This document shows, one piece after another, positions 44,569 through 52,942 of a stretch of DNA of 64,000 nt; the stretch's first letter is position 1, and each line of letters begins with the position of its first letter. The DNA is from Dongia_B sp035539215 (lineage in GTDB: Bacteria; Pseudomonadota; Alphaproteobacteria; Dongiales; Dongiaceae), in the NCBI GenBank assembly GCA_035539215.1, contig DATLIX010000058.1, positions 4,589 through 68,588 on the forward strand, given 5' to 3'. The notes beneath the pieces were generated by a model, which saw only the letters and a program-made list of their open reading frames with translations, did not search any database and was not told the DNA's origin. The position numbers were made by a program, and so were the translations under genes.

Positions 44569-45456
44569 TTATTTGCACGGATCGCCGGTCGGATCGGCGG
44601 TGTCGGCCATCCGGGCTTCGATTGTGCTGGCGCGCCCGCGGATATAGGCGCTGGGCTTGCTCGCCGACCATTGCCGGGGATTGGGCAGGATGGCTGCCAG
44701 CAGCGCCGCCTCGTGTCGGGTCAGGTCATGCGCCGATTTCTTGAACTGGCTGCGGGCCGCCGCTTCGGCGCCATAGACGCCGTGGCCCCATTCGACGACG
44801 TTGAGATAGACCTCCAGAATCCGCTTCTTGGTCCAGAGCGCTTCGATCAGCACCGTGAAATAGGCTTCGAAGGCCTTGCGGATATAGGTCCGGTCCGGCC
44901 ACAGAAAAACGTTCTTGGCGGTCTGGTTGCTGATCGTGCTGCCGCCATGGATGCGCTTGGCGCGCTGGTTGCGCTGCCACGCCTTGTCCAGCGCCGACCA
45001 GTCGAAGCCGTTATGCTGGCAAAACAAACTGTCCTCCGAGGTGATCACGGCGCGGGCGAGGTTGGGCGCGATATCGTCGTAGCTGCGCCAGGTCTTGGAC
45101 AGGCCCTCGCCGGAGATCAGCCGGATGACCATCAGCGGGGTAATCGGCGGCGGCACGATCCAATAGAGCACGACCAGGGCGAGGGAGCCGCCGAACCAGA
45201 TGACGAGAACCCGCCCTAGCAGGCGAATGAGCCGGCGCCAGCGCGAGGGCTTTTGAGCCTGGCCGGCGGGGCCGGCGTCGGACCTGTCAATATCCACCCG
45301 GACTGTACCGGCTTCGCCCGCTTGCGTTGTGCCGCCGATGGGCGCGGTGCCAGCAGGACCCGCGGCGCCCCTATCCTTGCCACGTTCCGGCGGCATATGG
45401 GACGGGCTGAGAGGGGCCGCGTCTGCGGCCGGTTCCGATGGCGTGTCTGGACCCAT
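44569..45456 (-). CDS. mtgA: Monofunctional biosynthetic peptidoglycan glycosyltransferase
   Basis: A GT51 enzyme that polymerises lipid II into glycan strands at the inner membrane. A Pro/Ala-rich cytosolic N-terminus of about 80 residues precedes a single membrane anchor (about 87-103, VLVIWFGGSLALVVLYWIV). The catalytic motif is VITSEDSLFCQHNGFDW (Glu in EDxxFxxHxGxD), followed by GGSTISNQTAKNVFLW and KKRILEVYLNVVEWGHGVYGAEAAA. No transpeptidase domain is present. The N-terminus is longer than in E. coli MtgA; an internal start is possible. Confidence 0.93.
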   Translation of the reverse strand: MGPDTPSEPAADAAPLSPSHMPPERGKDRGAAGPAGTAPIGGTTQAGEAGTVRVDIDRSDAGPAGQAQKPSRWRRLIRLLGRVLVIWFGGSLALVVLYWIVPPPITPLMVIRLISGEGLSKTWRSYDDIAPNLARAVITSEDSLFCQHNGFDWSALDKAWQRNQRAKRIHGGSTISNQTAKNVFLWPDRTYIRKAFEAYFTVLIEALWTKKRILEVYLNVVEWGHGVYGAEAAARSQFKKSAHDLTRHEAALLAAILPNPRQWSASKPSAYIRGRASTIEARMADTADPTGDPCK

Positions 45457-45626
45457 GACACTTGATAGCGACTGCGCTCCCGCATCTCAAGGGTACAGCT
45501 GCCGGAGCCGCCCCCGGCGCCGGAAAGAACAGAGCCGGCGTTATTTTATTGAGTCGGCGGAGATTCAGCCCTTAGATCGGCACTGTCAGTGTGCCGACGG
45601 CGCATGCGGCGAGAAGGAGGGTGGCG

Positions 45627-46067
45627 ATGTTGGAAGATAAGGCGGCCTGGCGGCTCAACCGCGGCATCACCACCCTGTTCGGCGATCTCGGCCTGGCGGC
45701 GTTGAGCGAATTCCCGCTGCCCAACGGCCGGCGGGCAGATCTGGTGGCGATCGACGCGCAGGGCGAAATCGTCATCGTCGAGATCAAGAGCAGCCGCACG
45801 GATTTCATCACCGACCGCAAATGGTGGGACTATCGGGATTTCTGCGACCGGTTCTTTTTTGGCGTCGCAGCGGATTTCCCTCAGGAGATCCTGCCCGTAG
45901 ATTGCGGCCTCATCATCGCCGATGCCCATGGCGCCGCCATCATCCGCCCGGCACCGCTGATCCCGCTGCATGCTGCGCGCCGTCGCGCCCAGACCCTGCA
46001 CATTGCCCAGGCGGCCTGCCGCCGGCTGATGCGCGTCGAAACGCTGGCGACCCAGCTCGCTTCCTAG
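45627..46067 (+). CDS. mmcB: MmcB-family DNA repair protein
   Basis: A 146-residue protein of the MmcB family (named in Caulobacter, where it is induced by DNA damage). Its nuclease-like core is visible: LPNGRRADLVAIDAQGEIVIVEIKSSRTDF, with the Asp and Glu-x-Lys expected of a PD-(D/E)xK fold, then KWWDYRDFCDRFFFGV. The start at 45627 has a perfect AAGGAGGG site; an ATG at 45591 adds 12 residues. Divergent from mtgA. No LexA box was identified upstream. Confidence 0.88.
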   Translation: MLEDKAAWRLNRGITTLFGDLGLAALSEFPLPNGRRADLVAIDAQGEIVIVEIKSSRTDFITDRKWWDYRDFCDRFFFGVAADFPQEILPVDCGLIIADAHGAAIIRPAPLIPLHAARRRAQTLHIAQAACRRLMRVETLATQLAS

Positions 46068-46222
46068 AGCGCGTGAATCGCTCTCTATCATATTGAGAAG
46101 AGACGGTTTCACCCTTTAGATCGAAGCAACTTAGCGTTTCGACCCAAAACGATCCGACTCTAGGCCGGCTTTCGCCCCGCTGCCGCAGCTGTCTGCACAC
46201 GCGTCCGCCGAGCGAGCCGGTC

Positions 46223-48427
46223 TCAGCTTGCGGTCGGCTCGGCCGTTCCGGCGGTCGCCAGCAAAGCGGCGCGGCCGCCGTGATTGTCGACGTAATTGAC
46301 CAGGGCCGCCACGACACGGCGATCGAAGGCCTTGCCGGATTGCTTCAGCAGGCTTTCGACGGCTTCGTCGATGCCGATGGCGGAGCGGAAGGCACGCTCG
46401 CTGGTCATGCCGACCAGGGCATTGGCGACACCGATGATCCGCGCCGTCACCAGGATCTGCTCGCCGGCGATGGGCGGCGTGCCGGTGCCGTCCCAGCGGG
46501 CCAGGGCCTGGCGCATGGTTTCCACCACCGGGCCGTCGAATTCGATATCCTGCAGCAGGTCGGCGCTGGCCTGCATGCTGTTGCGCACCAGGTTCAGCTC
46601 CTCCACCGTCAGGTTGCCGCTCTTGGCGAGGAGGTCGCTCGGGATCAGGATCTTGCCGAGATTGAGCAGGTTGCCGGCGATTTCCGCGGTTTCCGCCTCG
46701 GTTTCGCTGAGCCCCATTTCCAGCGCCACGGCGCGGGCGATGGCCGCCACCCGCATCGAGTGATTGGCGGCGAAGGGATCGCGCTTGTCGACCACTGCGA
46801 CCAAGGTCTTGATCAACTGCTGCAGGGTGCGCGCACGGCGTTCGCGTTCCGTGACGACATCGGTGATGTCGCGCTCGACCGTCAATACCTCGCGGGCATG
46901 GCTGACATGTCCGGCCAGGGGAATCTCTTCCGTCTGCACGACCTTCAGCTTGCTCCCCTGTTCCAGCCGGGCGACATCGGTGACATTGGCGCCGAGTTCG
47001 CGCGCCTGTTTGCTGAGGGCGATATAGCGCTTGGCCGCGGCCGGCCCGAGTACGGCGCCGATCTCCTTGCCCAGCAACTCGCCGGGCTTCAGCCCGGCCT
47101 GTTGTGCGGTCTGGGCATTGGCGAACCGATAGCGGTTGGCGTCGTCGAGAATGAAGATGCTGGTCGGCTGGCTGTCCGTCACCATCTGCAGCAATTCGCG
47201 CTGCTCGTCGAAACGCTGCGCCATCTTCTTGAACTGGGCGGCGGCATGACTGGCGCGGCGCGATGAGCCGTGCCGCCAGACGGCGATGATGGCGATCGCC
47301 ATGACGAGCAGGGCGAGGCCGAGATAGGTCGTCAATTGCTGGAAGCGCTGATCGGCGGCGCCCAGGGCTTCCTGATAGCCGACGGTATACATCAGAATCC
47401 AGGGGACCCGCTGCAGGCTGCGGGAAATCACCAGCACGTCGTTGCGCCGGTAATCCTTGCGGTCGGTGGCAAAGCCGTTGACGTTCTGCACCGCGAAGGC
47501 GGCATCGAGCTGGGGCGTGCTGGTATCCAGTTCCAGGCCCAGCGGCGAAACCGGCTGCTTGTCGTCGGCGATCGGTGACAGATAGGTCACCTTGTTGTCG
47601 TGGCTGAGCAGCAGGACGGTATTGGCCGTCTGGCTGGTTTCACCCGGCTGGCGCAGCAGCGGATAGAGTTCGTTGCTGATTTCCTTGACGCCGACGATGC
47701 GGCCGATCTGCGCATTCGCCGCATTGTCGGATTGCACGGCATAGAGCGGCACGGCAAAAACCATGGTGGGATTGCCGCGGGCATTGAGGAAGATCGAGCT
47801 GATGCCGCCGGTGCCGCCTTGCAGGCCCTGAACGAAGGACTTCACCTCGCCGTCGAAGGGCGGCGCCTGGACGGAGGTGGCAATGACGGTCCCGGCCATG
47901 TCAGTGATCATCAGGCCTTCGGTAGCCGTCTGCTGTTCATTGACCTTCGGTGCCTGCTGGGCCTGGCCCTGGAAGCCGGCGCGCCCGGCCGTGACGGTCA
48001 GCAGGTTGCGCAGATATTCGCGAAAGCCGTTGACCTCGTCCTGCTGGTTGGCGTCCTGCTGCCCCTTGGCGAGGGCGGCATTGTACTCGGCGATGGAACT
48101 GACATAGAGCTGCACGGATTCATTGTCGGCTAGTCCCATCAGGTCGCCGCTCTGGCGGTCCAGCCAGCGATTGATCTCCGCCGCGCGGCTGTCGGCGATG
48201 ATGCCCATGCGCACTTGCCACTGCGTCAGCTCGCGGTCGTGTTCCTCGCCGACAAAGCGGCTGATCGACCACACGCCGACCACGCCGAGAATGATGAGCA
48301 ACAGTAGCGGGAAGAGAATCTTCAGATCGATTTTTCCGCGCTGCGGCGTGTCGTCGAAAAGATGCCCACCTTGACCAACGTCACTCGTCCGCTCCTGACT
48401 CCCCGTCTGGTCAGATCCGATCGTCAC
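46223..48427 (-). CDS. Membrane sensor with PAS and degenerate HD-GYP domain
   Basis: A 734-residue protein from GTG 48427 (AGGAG site, 7-nt spacing). A transmembrane helix at about 36-57, a large periplasmic Cache-like sensor (58-363) and a second helix (364-384) are followed by a PAS domain (about 410-525) and an HD-GYP-like domain (about 535-715). Active HD-GYP enzymes cleave c-di-GMP with an HD dyad and the HHExxDGxGYP loop. Here LLHDIGK is replaced by LLNLGK, the HHE residues by ALA, and GYP by GTP, so metal binding and catalysis are not expected. It could be a c-di-GMP receptor. It is divergent from a LapG-like protease gene. Confidence 0.85.
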   Translation of the reverse strand: MTIGSDQTGSQERTSDVGQGGHLFDDTPQRGKIDLKILFPLLLLIILGVVGVWSISRFVGEEHDRELTQWQVRMGIIADSRAAEINRWLDRQSGDLMGLADNESVQLYVSSIAEYNAALAKGQQDANQQDEVNGFREYLRNLLTVTAGRAGFQGQAQQAPKVNEQQTATEGLMITDMAGTVIATSVQAPPFDGEVKSFVQGLQGGTGGISSIFLNARGNPTMVFAVPLYAVQSDNAANAQIGRIVGVKEISNELYPLLRQPGETSQTANTVLLLSHDNKVTYLSPIADDKQPVSPLGLELDTSTPQLDAAFAVQNVNGFATDRKDYRRNDVLVISRSLQRVPWILMYTVGYQEALGAADQRFQQLTTYLGLALLVMAIAIIAVWRHGSSRRASHAAAQFKKMAQRFDEQRELLQMVTDSQPTSIFILDDANRYRFANAQTAQQAGLKPGELLGKEIGAVLGPAAAKRYIALSKQARELGANVTDVARLEQGSKLKVVQTEEIPLAGHVSHAREVLTVERDITDVVTERERRARTLQQLIKTLVAVVDKRDPFAANHSMRVAAIARAVALEMGLSETEAETAEIAGNLLNLGKILIPSDLLAKSGNLTVEELNLVRNSMQASADLLQDIEFDGPVVETMRQALARWDGTGTPPIAGEQILVTARIIGVANALVGMTSERAFRSAIGIDEAVESLLKQSGKAFDRRVVAALVNYVDNHGGRAALLATAGTAEPTAS

Positions 48428-48685
48428 GCTTGTTCTCCTGCTCTTTTCCGTCGCGCCTGGCCGCGCTTTCATCTGAAGGCGATGCCGGATCTGCACGATA
48501 TATCCATCGACATGATCTGGCGACGCGTTCATCCCGCGCGGCCGCCCCTGGCCGATCGGGCCGCTCAATATAGCTAAAATTAGATTGGTTGTCCGCTGTC
48601 GATTCATCCGATACAACCTGGACGGTAATGGGACCGCGACGTGGCAGGCCGGGCGGGGGAAGGCCGTGGTCGTAGCAGGAGCGAA

Positions 48686-49384
48686 ATGCTCGCGAGGCTG
48701 ATCAGCGTTCTGGCAAGCGGGACTGGTGCCTGCCGGATCAGGGATGCAGGCGTTCGTGCGTCGCGTGCGATCGCCATGCCGTTGCTTGTCTCGGTCTTCT
48801 GCGTCCTGCTCAGCTATCCGGCGCATCCCGCAGCCGCGCGAAGCTATCCCAAGCTGTTCGGCAGTTACGAGCTGCAATCCGCCAACATGCAGAAGTTCCC
48901 CAAATGGAACAGCATGCTGGCGCGCTGGAAAAATGGCGCGCCGTGCGAGAGTTCTACTTGCACGACCAAAGGCTGGAACGACCTGATCAATCGGCTCAAG
49001 GGCAAGGACCTGGCCACCCAGATGCGCGAAGTCAATCGCGAGATGAACCTGCATCCCTACATCCTCGACATCAACAACTGGGGTATGGAGGATTACTGGG
49101 CCACCCCTTTCGAGTTTCTGAAAAAGAGCGGCGATTGCGAAGATTACGCGATTGCCAAATACATGGCGCTCAAGGCCCTGGGCGTGCCGGTCGACGATAT
49201 GCGCGTCGTCGCCTTGCGCGACCTCAACCTGCAGCTCGGCCATGCCGTGCTGGTGGTCTATGTCGATAACGTGCCGATGCTGCTCGACAACCAGATCAGT
49301 TCGGTGGTGCCCGCCAATTCCATCAAGCACTACCAGCCGGTCTATTCGATCAACGAGCATAACTGGTGGCTGCATACGCGCTGA
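48686..49384 (+). CDS. LapG-like periplasmic transglutaminase-like cysteine protease (BTLCP family)
   Basis: A 232-residue peptidase C93 family protein. The catalytic triad is Cys151 (KSGDCEDYAIAKYMAL), His186 (LQLGHAVLVVY) and Asp201 (LLDNQ), with spacing very close to Pseudomonas LapG. A hydrophobic signal segment (about 31-51) ends in PAAARSYP, so it is exported. ATG 48686 has an AGGAG site; a GTG at 48641 is also open. LapG cleaves biofilm adhesins and is held inactive by c-di-GMP-loaded LapD. No LapD-type or giant adhesin gene is in the window. Its neighbours are a degenerate HD-GYP sensor and a degenerate EAL protein. Confidence 0.88.
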   Translation: MLARLISVLASGTGACRIRDAGVRASRAIAMPLLVSVFCVLLSYPAHPAAARSYPKLFGSYELQSANMQKFPKWNSMLARWKNGAPCESSTCTTKGWNDLINRLKGKDLATQMREVNREMNLHPYILDINNWGMEDYWATPFEFLKKSGDCEDYAIAKYMALKALGVPVDDMRVVALRDLNLQLGHAVLVVYVDNVPMLLDNQISSVVPANSIKHYQPVYSINEHNWWLHTR

Positions 49385-49586
49385 TGGCCACCCGGCGGTC
49401 TGCTCCGGCAGTCGTCCCGCTCAGCGCCCGGGAGGTCAGGATTGTGCCGCCAGGCTGTCTGACGGCCGGTCGGGCAGGGCTAACTCGCTGAAACAGGCTA
49501 ATTTTACTTTAATTTAAGAAAGTTGCTTCAAATGCTAAGACTGTTGGCGGGGCTGCGACGGTACGCCATTGGGCATGACATGACGC

Positions 49587-50843
49587 ATGAGTGATTGGTT
49601 CAGGGACAGACGCACGTTGTCGGATGAGGAAGTGCTGTTGGAATACACCCAGCGGCTCGACCGCTATCGCGACGGCTGGTACGCGGTCGAGATCAACGTC
49701 TCGCTGCTGCGTCCGCATCACCAACGTCCGCAACATCGTCGCATCATCGGCAAGACGCTCGAGCCCCTGGTCAAGCAGTTCGACGCAGGCGTCTACACCA
49801 TCGCCAACAACAACGTCTTCGTGCTGTGCAAAGGCGCCGCGGTTTCCGATATCGACGCCTGCCTGCTCCAGGTGAAGTATCTCTTCAGCGAAGATCCCTT
49901 GCTGGCGGCCCGCAATGGCCGACGCGGCGAAGATGAATTCTGCACCTGGTATGATCTGGAAACGGACTATCAGAATTTTCTCGCCCGCGTCCAGGCGATC
50001 AATCTCGCGCGCGACGAAAGCCAGGCGGCGACCGCCACGCGGCTGCAGGCGGTCAAGCGCCGCAAGCGCGCCAGTGCCATGCTCGATCCCAGCAATCTGC
50101 AATTGCTCGAGCGCGCGATCGAGCGCGCGGATCTCGCCAATGTCCTGCGGCGCCAGGAGATTTGCGCCCTGGTGCCGGGCAGCCGGCCGGCACCGGTGTT
50201 CCACGAAATCTTCTTTTCGATGCGCTATCTCGCCGATACGGTACTGCCCGGCTATGATGTCACCTCCGACAAATGGCTGTTCCAGCATTTGTCCCGGGTG
50301 CTCGACCAGCGCATGCTGGCGCTGATTTCGCAGCGCGAATATCGCGAATTGCTGCGCCTTTCCAGTCTCAACCTCACGCTGGCGACGGTGACGGGTCCCG
50401 AGTTCCTGGAATTCGACCGCGTGATCAACGGCAAGGATCGCGGCGTCATGTCGATCGAACTGCCGGCGATCGAAGTCTTCGCCGAACCGGGCGATTATCT
50501 CTTCGCCCGCGATTTCCTGAAGGAGCGCGGCTATAAGCTGGTGATCGACGGCGTGCCGCATCTGATGCTGCCGCTGATCGACCGCAATCTCCTCGGCTTC
50601 GATCTCATCAAGATCGCCTGGACGCCGGCGCTCGCCGATCATGCCCGCGGCAAATACGCGACCGACCTGCGGGAGGCGATCAGAAGGATCGGCCGCGAGC
50701 GGGTCATCCTGTGCCGGGCGGGTACGGATCAGGCCATTACCGTCGGCGAGTCCCTCGGCATTTCCCTGTTTCAGGGACGCATCATCGACAATATGCTGCA
50801 GGCCTGGGGCAGCGATGCCACGCGGCCGCCAGCGGGACGCTGA
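49587..50843 (+). CDS. Soluble protein with degenerate EAL domain
   Basis: A 418-residue protein without membrane segments. Residues about 200-410 follow the EAL phosphodiesterase fold: LSSLNLTLATVTGPEFLEF, MSIELPAIEVFAE, GYKLVIDGVPH (DDFG expected), DLIKIAW (KID expected), and GISLFQGRIID (QGY expected). The EAL signature itself reads HEIFF, DD is DG, and the AEGVE Glu is gone. Catalysis is therefore unlikely, but c-di-GMP binding or protein interaction is possible. Residues 1-190 are unrecognised, with a charged helical section (about 135-180). It lies 202 bp after the LapG-like gene in the same direction. Confidence 0.7.
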   Translation: MSDWFRDRRTLSDEEVLLEYTQRLDRYRDGWYAVEINVSLLRPHHQRPQHRRIIGKTLEPLVKQFDAGVYTIANNNVFVLCKGAAVSDIDACLLQVKYLFSEDPLLAARNGRRGEDEFCTWYDLETDYQNFLARVQAINLARDESQAATATRLQAVKRRKRASAMLDPSNLQLLERAIERADLANVLRRQEICALVPGSRPAPVFHEIFFSMRYLADTVLPGYDVTSDKWLFQHLSRVLDQRMLALISQREYRELLRLSSLNLTLATVTGPEFLEFDRVINGKDRGVMSIELPAIEVFAEPGDYLFARDFLKERGYKLVIDGVPHLMLPLIDRNLLGFDLIKIAWTPALADHARGKYATDLREAIRRIGRERVILCRAGTDQAITVGESLGISLFQGRIIDNMLQAWGSDATRPPAGR

Positions 50844-50977
50844 GGTCCGGCGCACCCCTGCAAGTCTCCCCTTTCCCGGGCGGATATTCGCGATAAAATC
50901 GGCGGCGGACGATAACGGCGCTATCCTGGCAAGGCTGCCGGGGGACGCGCCTATCAGCAATGCGCGCAAGGCGAGCC

Positions 50978-51367
50978 ATGGCAACCTTATCTTTTCGTAT
51001 CGATCTCACCAGCGGCGAGCGGCTCGGGCCGGGCAAGCGCCAGTTGCTCCAGTTGATCGACAATCTGGGCTCGATCTCGGCGGCCGGCCGCGCGATGAAG
51101 ATGTCCTATCGCCGCGCCTGGCTGCTGGTCGAGGAGATCAATGCCAGTTTCAGCCGGCCCCTGGTCGAAAAGGCACCGGGCGGTGCCGGCGGCGGCGGCG
51201 CCATGCTGACCCCGGCGGGCCGCAGCGTGTTGCATTGCCTGGATGAGATCGACGGCGCGGTCAGCCGCGCGGCGGCGCCGGTCCTGGCGCAGCTCGATGA
51301 TCTTGCGCAGGGCGAGGCCGCGCCGAAGAAAAAGGCCGGTACCAAGGGTACCGGCCGGACAGGCTGA
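50978..51367 (+). CDS. ModE-like winged-helix protein without molybdate-binding domain
   Basis: A 129-residue protein equal to the N-terminal half of ModE. The DNA-binding part is QLLQLIDNLGSISAAGRAMKMSYRRAWLLVEEINASF, followed by the ModE marker PLVEKAPGGAGGGGAMLTPAG. The two Mop/TOBE domains that bind molybdate are absent; a Lys-rich tail follows instead. The ATG at 50978 (MATLSFRI) is preferred over an ATG at 50960. It converges on modA with a 34-bp gap, and modA has a ModE-type operator. How it senses molybdate is unclear. Confidence 0.87.
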   Translation: MATLSFRIDLTSGERLGPGKRQLLQLIDNLGSISAAGRAMKMSYRRAWLLVEEINASFSRPLVEKAPGGAGGGGAMLTPAGRSVLHCLDEIDGAVSRAAAPVLAQLDDLAQGEAAPKKKAGTKGTGRTG

Positions 51368-51401
51368 AACGAACAGATCGCGATATCGCCAGGCGGCGGT
51401 A

Positions 51402-52268
51402 TCAGTTCAGCGGCGTGAAGCCATATTTCTTGAAGACGGCGGCGGCTTCGCTGCTGTGCAGGTAATCGTAATAAGTCTGCGCCTGGGCGGCACCGCCATC
51501 CTGCCGTGCTGCGGCGGTCTTGGTGATGGCGATCGGATAGACGATCGGCGGATGGCTGTCTTCGGGGAAGGTGTCGACCACGCGCACCTGCTTTTCGACG
51601 ACCGCGTCGCTGGCATAGACGATGCCGTATTTGGCCTCGCCGAGGGCGACCAGCTTCAGGGCGGCGCGGACATTCTCGGCGCCGGCCACGCGGCTTTGCA
51701 CCTTGTCCCAGATGCCGAGCTTTTCCAGTGCGGCCTTGCCGTATTTACCGGCCGGCACGCTCTTCACTTCGCCCATGGCGAGATGGCTGGAGCCGAGCGC
51801 ACCCAGCAGGTCGGCGCCGGGTGTCAGCTTGAAGGACGTGGTGTCGTCGGCCTTGCCGACAAGAACCAGCTCGTTGCCCAGCAGATCCTTGTTGCTGTCG
51901 GCGCGGATCAGCTGCTTGTCGGCGACATACTTCATCCAGTCGCGATCGGCGGAAATGAAGATATCGGCGGCGGCCCCGGCCTCGATCTGCTTGGCCAGAA
52001 CCGAACTGCTGGCATAGGAGGCGGCGATCGTCACCGGATGGCTGGCGGCGAAGGTGGCGTCGATCTCGTCCAGGGCGTTCTGCAGGCTGGCCGCGCCGAA
52101 GATCGTCAGCTTGGTCTTGTCATCGGCCTGGGCACTGCCCAGCGAAACGGCAACACCCGTGCCCAGCAACAGGGCGCCAAAGGCCAGTTGCCCGGCAAGC
52201 TTGAAAAAGCGGCGGCGCTGCATCTTCAGCGTTTCGGAAATCCACTCAGAACGCGCTTTCATCTTCAT
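51402..52268 (-). CDS. modA: Molybdate ABC transporter periplasmic binding protein
   Basis: A ModA of 288 residues. A twin-arginine-like signal (MQRRRFFKLAGQLAFGALLLG) ending at SAQADDK precedes the mature protein with LTIFGAASLQNALDEIDATF, ASSSVLAKQIEAGAAADIFISAD and the C-terminal IVYPIAITK. It binds molybdate or tungstate in the periplasm. The ATG at 52268 has a GGAGGG site; the adjacent GTG is also possible. No modB or modC follows, which is unusual. A ModE-type palindrome overlaps its promoter. Confidence 0.92.
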   Translation of the reverse strand: MKMKARSEWISETLKMQRRRFFKLAGQLAFGALLLGTGVAVSLGSAQADDKTKLTIFGAASLQNALDEIDATFAASHPVTIAASYASSSVLAKQIEAGAAADIFISADRDWMKYVADKQLIRADSNKDLLGNELVLVGKADDTTSFKLTPGADLLGALGSSHLAMGEVKSVPAGKYGKAALEKLGIWDKVQSRVAGAENVRAALKLVALGEAKYGIVYASDAVVEKQVRVVDTFPEDSHPPIVYPIAITKTAAARQDGGAAQAQTYYDYLHSSEAAAVFKKYGFTPLN

Positions 52269-52278
52269 CACCCTCCGA

Positions 52279-52302
52279 CGTTATGGTTGAATGGATATAA
52301 CG
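52279..52302 (-). promoter_or_regulatory. ModE box in the modA promoter
   Basis: CGTTAT-N12-ATAACG, a perfect 6-bp inverted repeat with the same 24-bp architecture as the E. coli modA operator. It lies 10 bp upstream of the modA ATG and covers the likely -10 region (TATATC on the minus strand). Molybdate-dependent repression is expected. Confidence 0.8.
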
Positions 52303-52392
52303 CAATAAGAGCGAAGACAACAGCTATTTCCGGGCGGGAAGTTGCCGGCTGCTTACGGCAAAGCGTCGTGGCAAGCGGAACGCCGCGGCGGC

Positions 52393-52932
52393 TCAGCCGC
52401 GCGGGGCGTATTTGGCGAGGATGCGCTGCAGCGTGCGGCGATGCATGCGCAAGCGGCGCGCTGTTTCGGATACGTTACGGTCGCATTGCTCATAGACCCG
52501 CTGGATATGCTCCCAGCGCACGCGGTCTGCCGTCATCGGCTGCTCCGGTGGCGGCGGCAGGGCCGATTTATCCTGCAGCAAGGCCGCTTCGACCTGGTCA
52601 GCGTCGGCCGGCTTCGGCAGGTAATCGGCCGCCCCCTGCTTGATGGCGGCAACCGCGGTGGCGATATTGCCGTAGCCGGTCAGGATGACGACGCGGCAAT
52701 CGGGATTGTGCTTGTGAATCTCGGCCACGACGTCAAGGCCGCTGCCGTCGGTCAAGCGCAGATCGACGACCGCGAACCGCGGCAACTGCGTCTTGGCGGT
52801 TGCGATGCCGGCCGTCACGGTTTCCGCCTGCTGTACCGAAAAGCCGCGTTTTTCCAGCGCCTGCGCCAAGCGCTGGCGATAGGGCGCGTCATCATCGACA
52901 ATAAGCAGGGTCCTTTGAATTTCGTCCGTCAT
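52393..52932 (-). CDS. regA: Response regulator RegA/ActR/PrrA
   Basis: A 179-residue response regulator. Its receiver domain has phosphorylation site Asp57 (FAVVDLRLTDGSGLDVV) with IVDDD and the Lys of YLPKPAD. The C-terminal Fis-type helix-turn-helix (about 135-175) is RVYEQCDRNVSETARRLRMHRRTLQRILAKYAPRG, the strongly conserved RegA output. It controls respiration, CO2 or nitrogen fixation and photosynthesis genes in relatives. It begins 10 bp after regB, in the same operon. A small GC hairpin overlaps the stop codon. Confidence 0.95.
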   Translation of the reverse strand: MTDEIQRTLLIVDDDAPYRQRLAQALEKRGFSVQQAETVTAGIATAKTQLPRFAVVDLRLTDGSGLDVVAEIHKHNPDCRVVILTGYGNIATAVAAIKQGAADYLPKPADADQVEAALLQDKSALPPPPEQPMTADRVRWEHIQRVYEQCDRNVSETARRLRMHRRTLQRILAKYAPRG

Positions 52933-52942
52933 CTTGCCACTC

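Noticed and set aside
48428..49375. Extension of the HD-GYP-like protein by a further 300 codons upstream
   Set aside because: It would run antisense through the LapG-like gene. GTG 48427 has an excellent ribosome site just before the first membrane segment.
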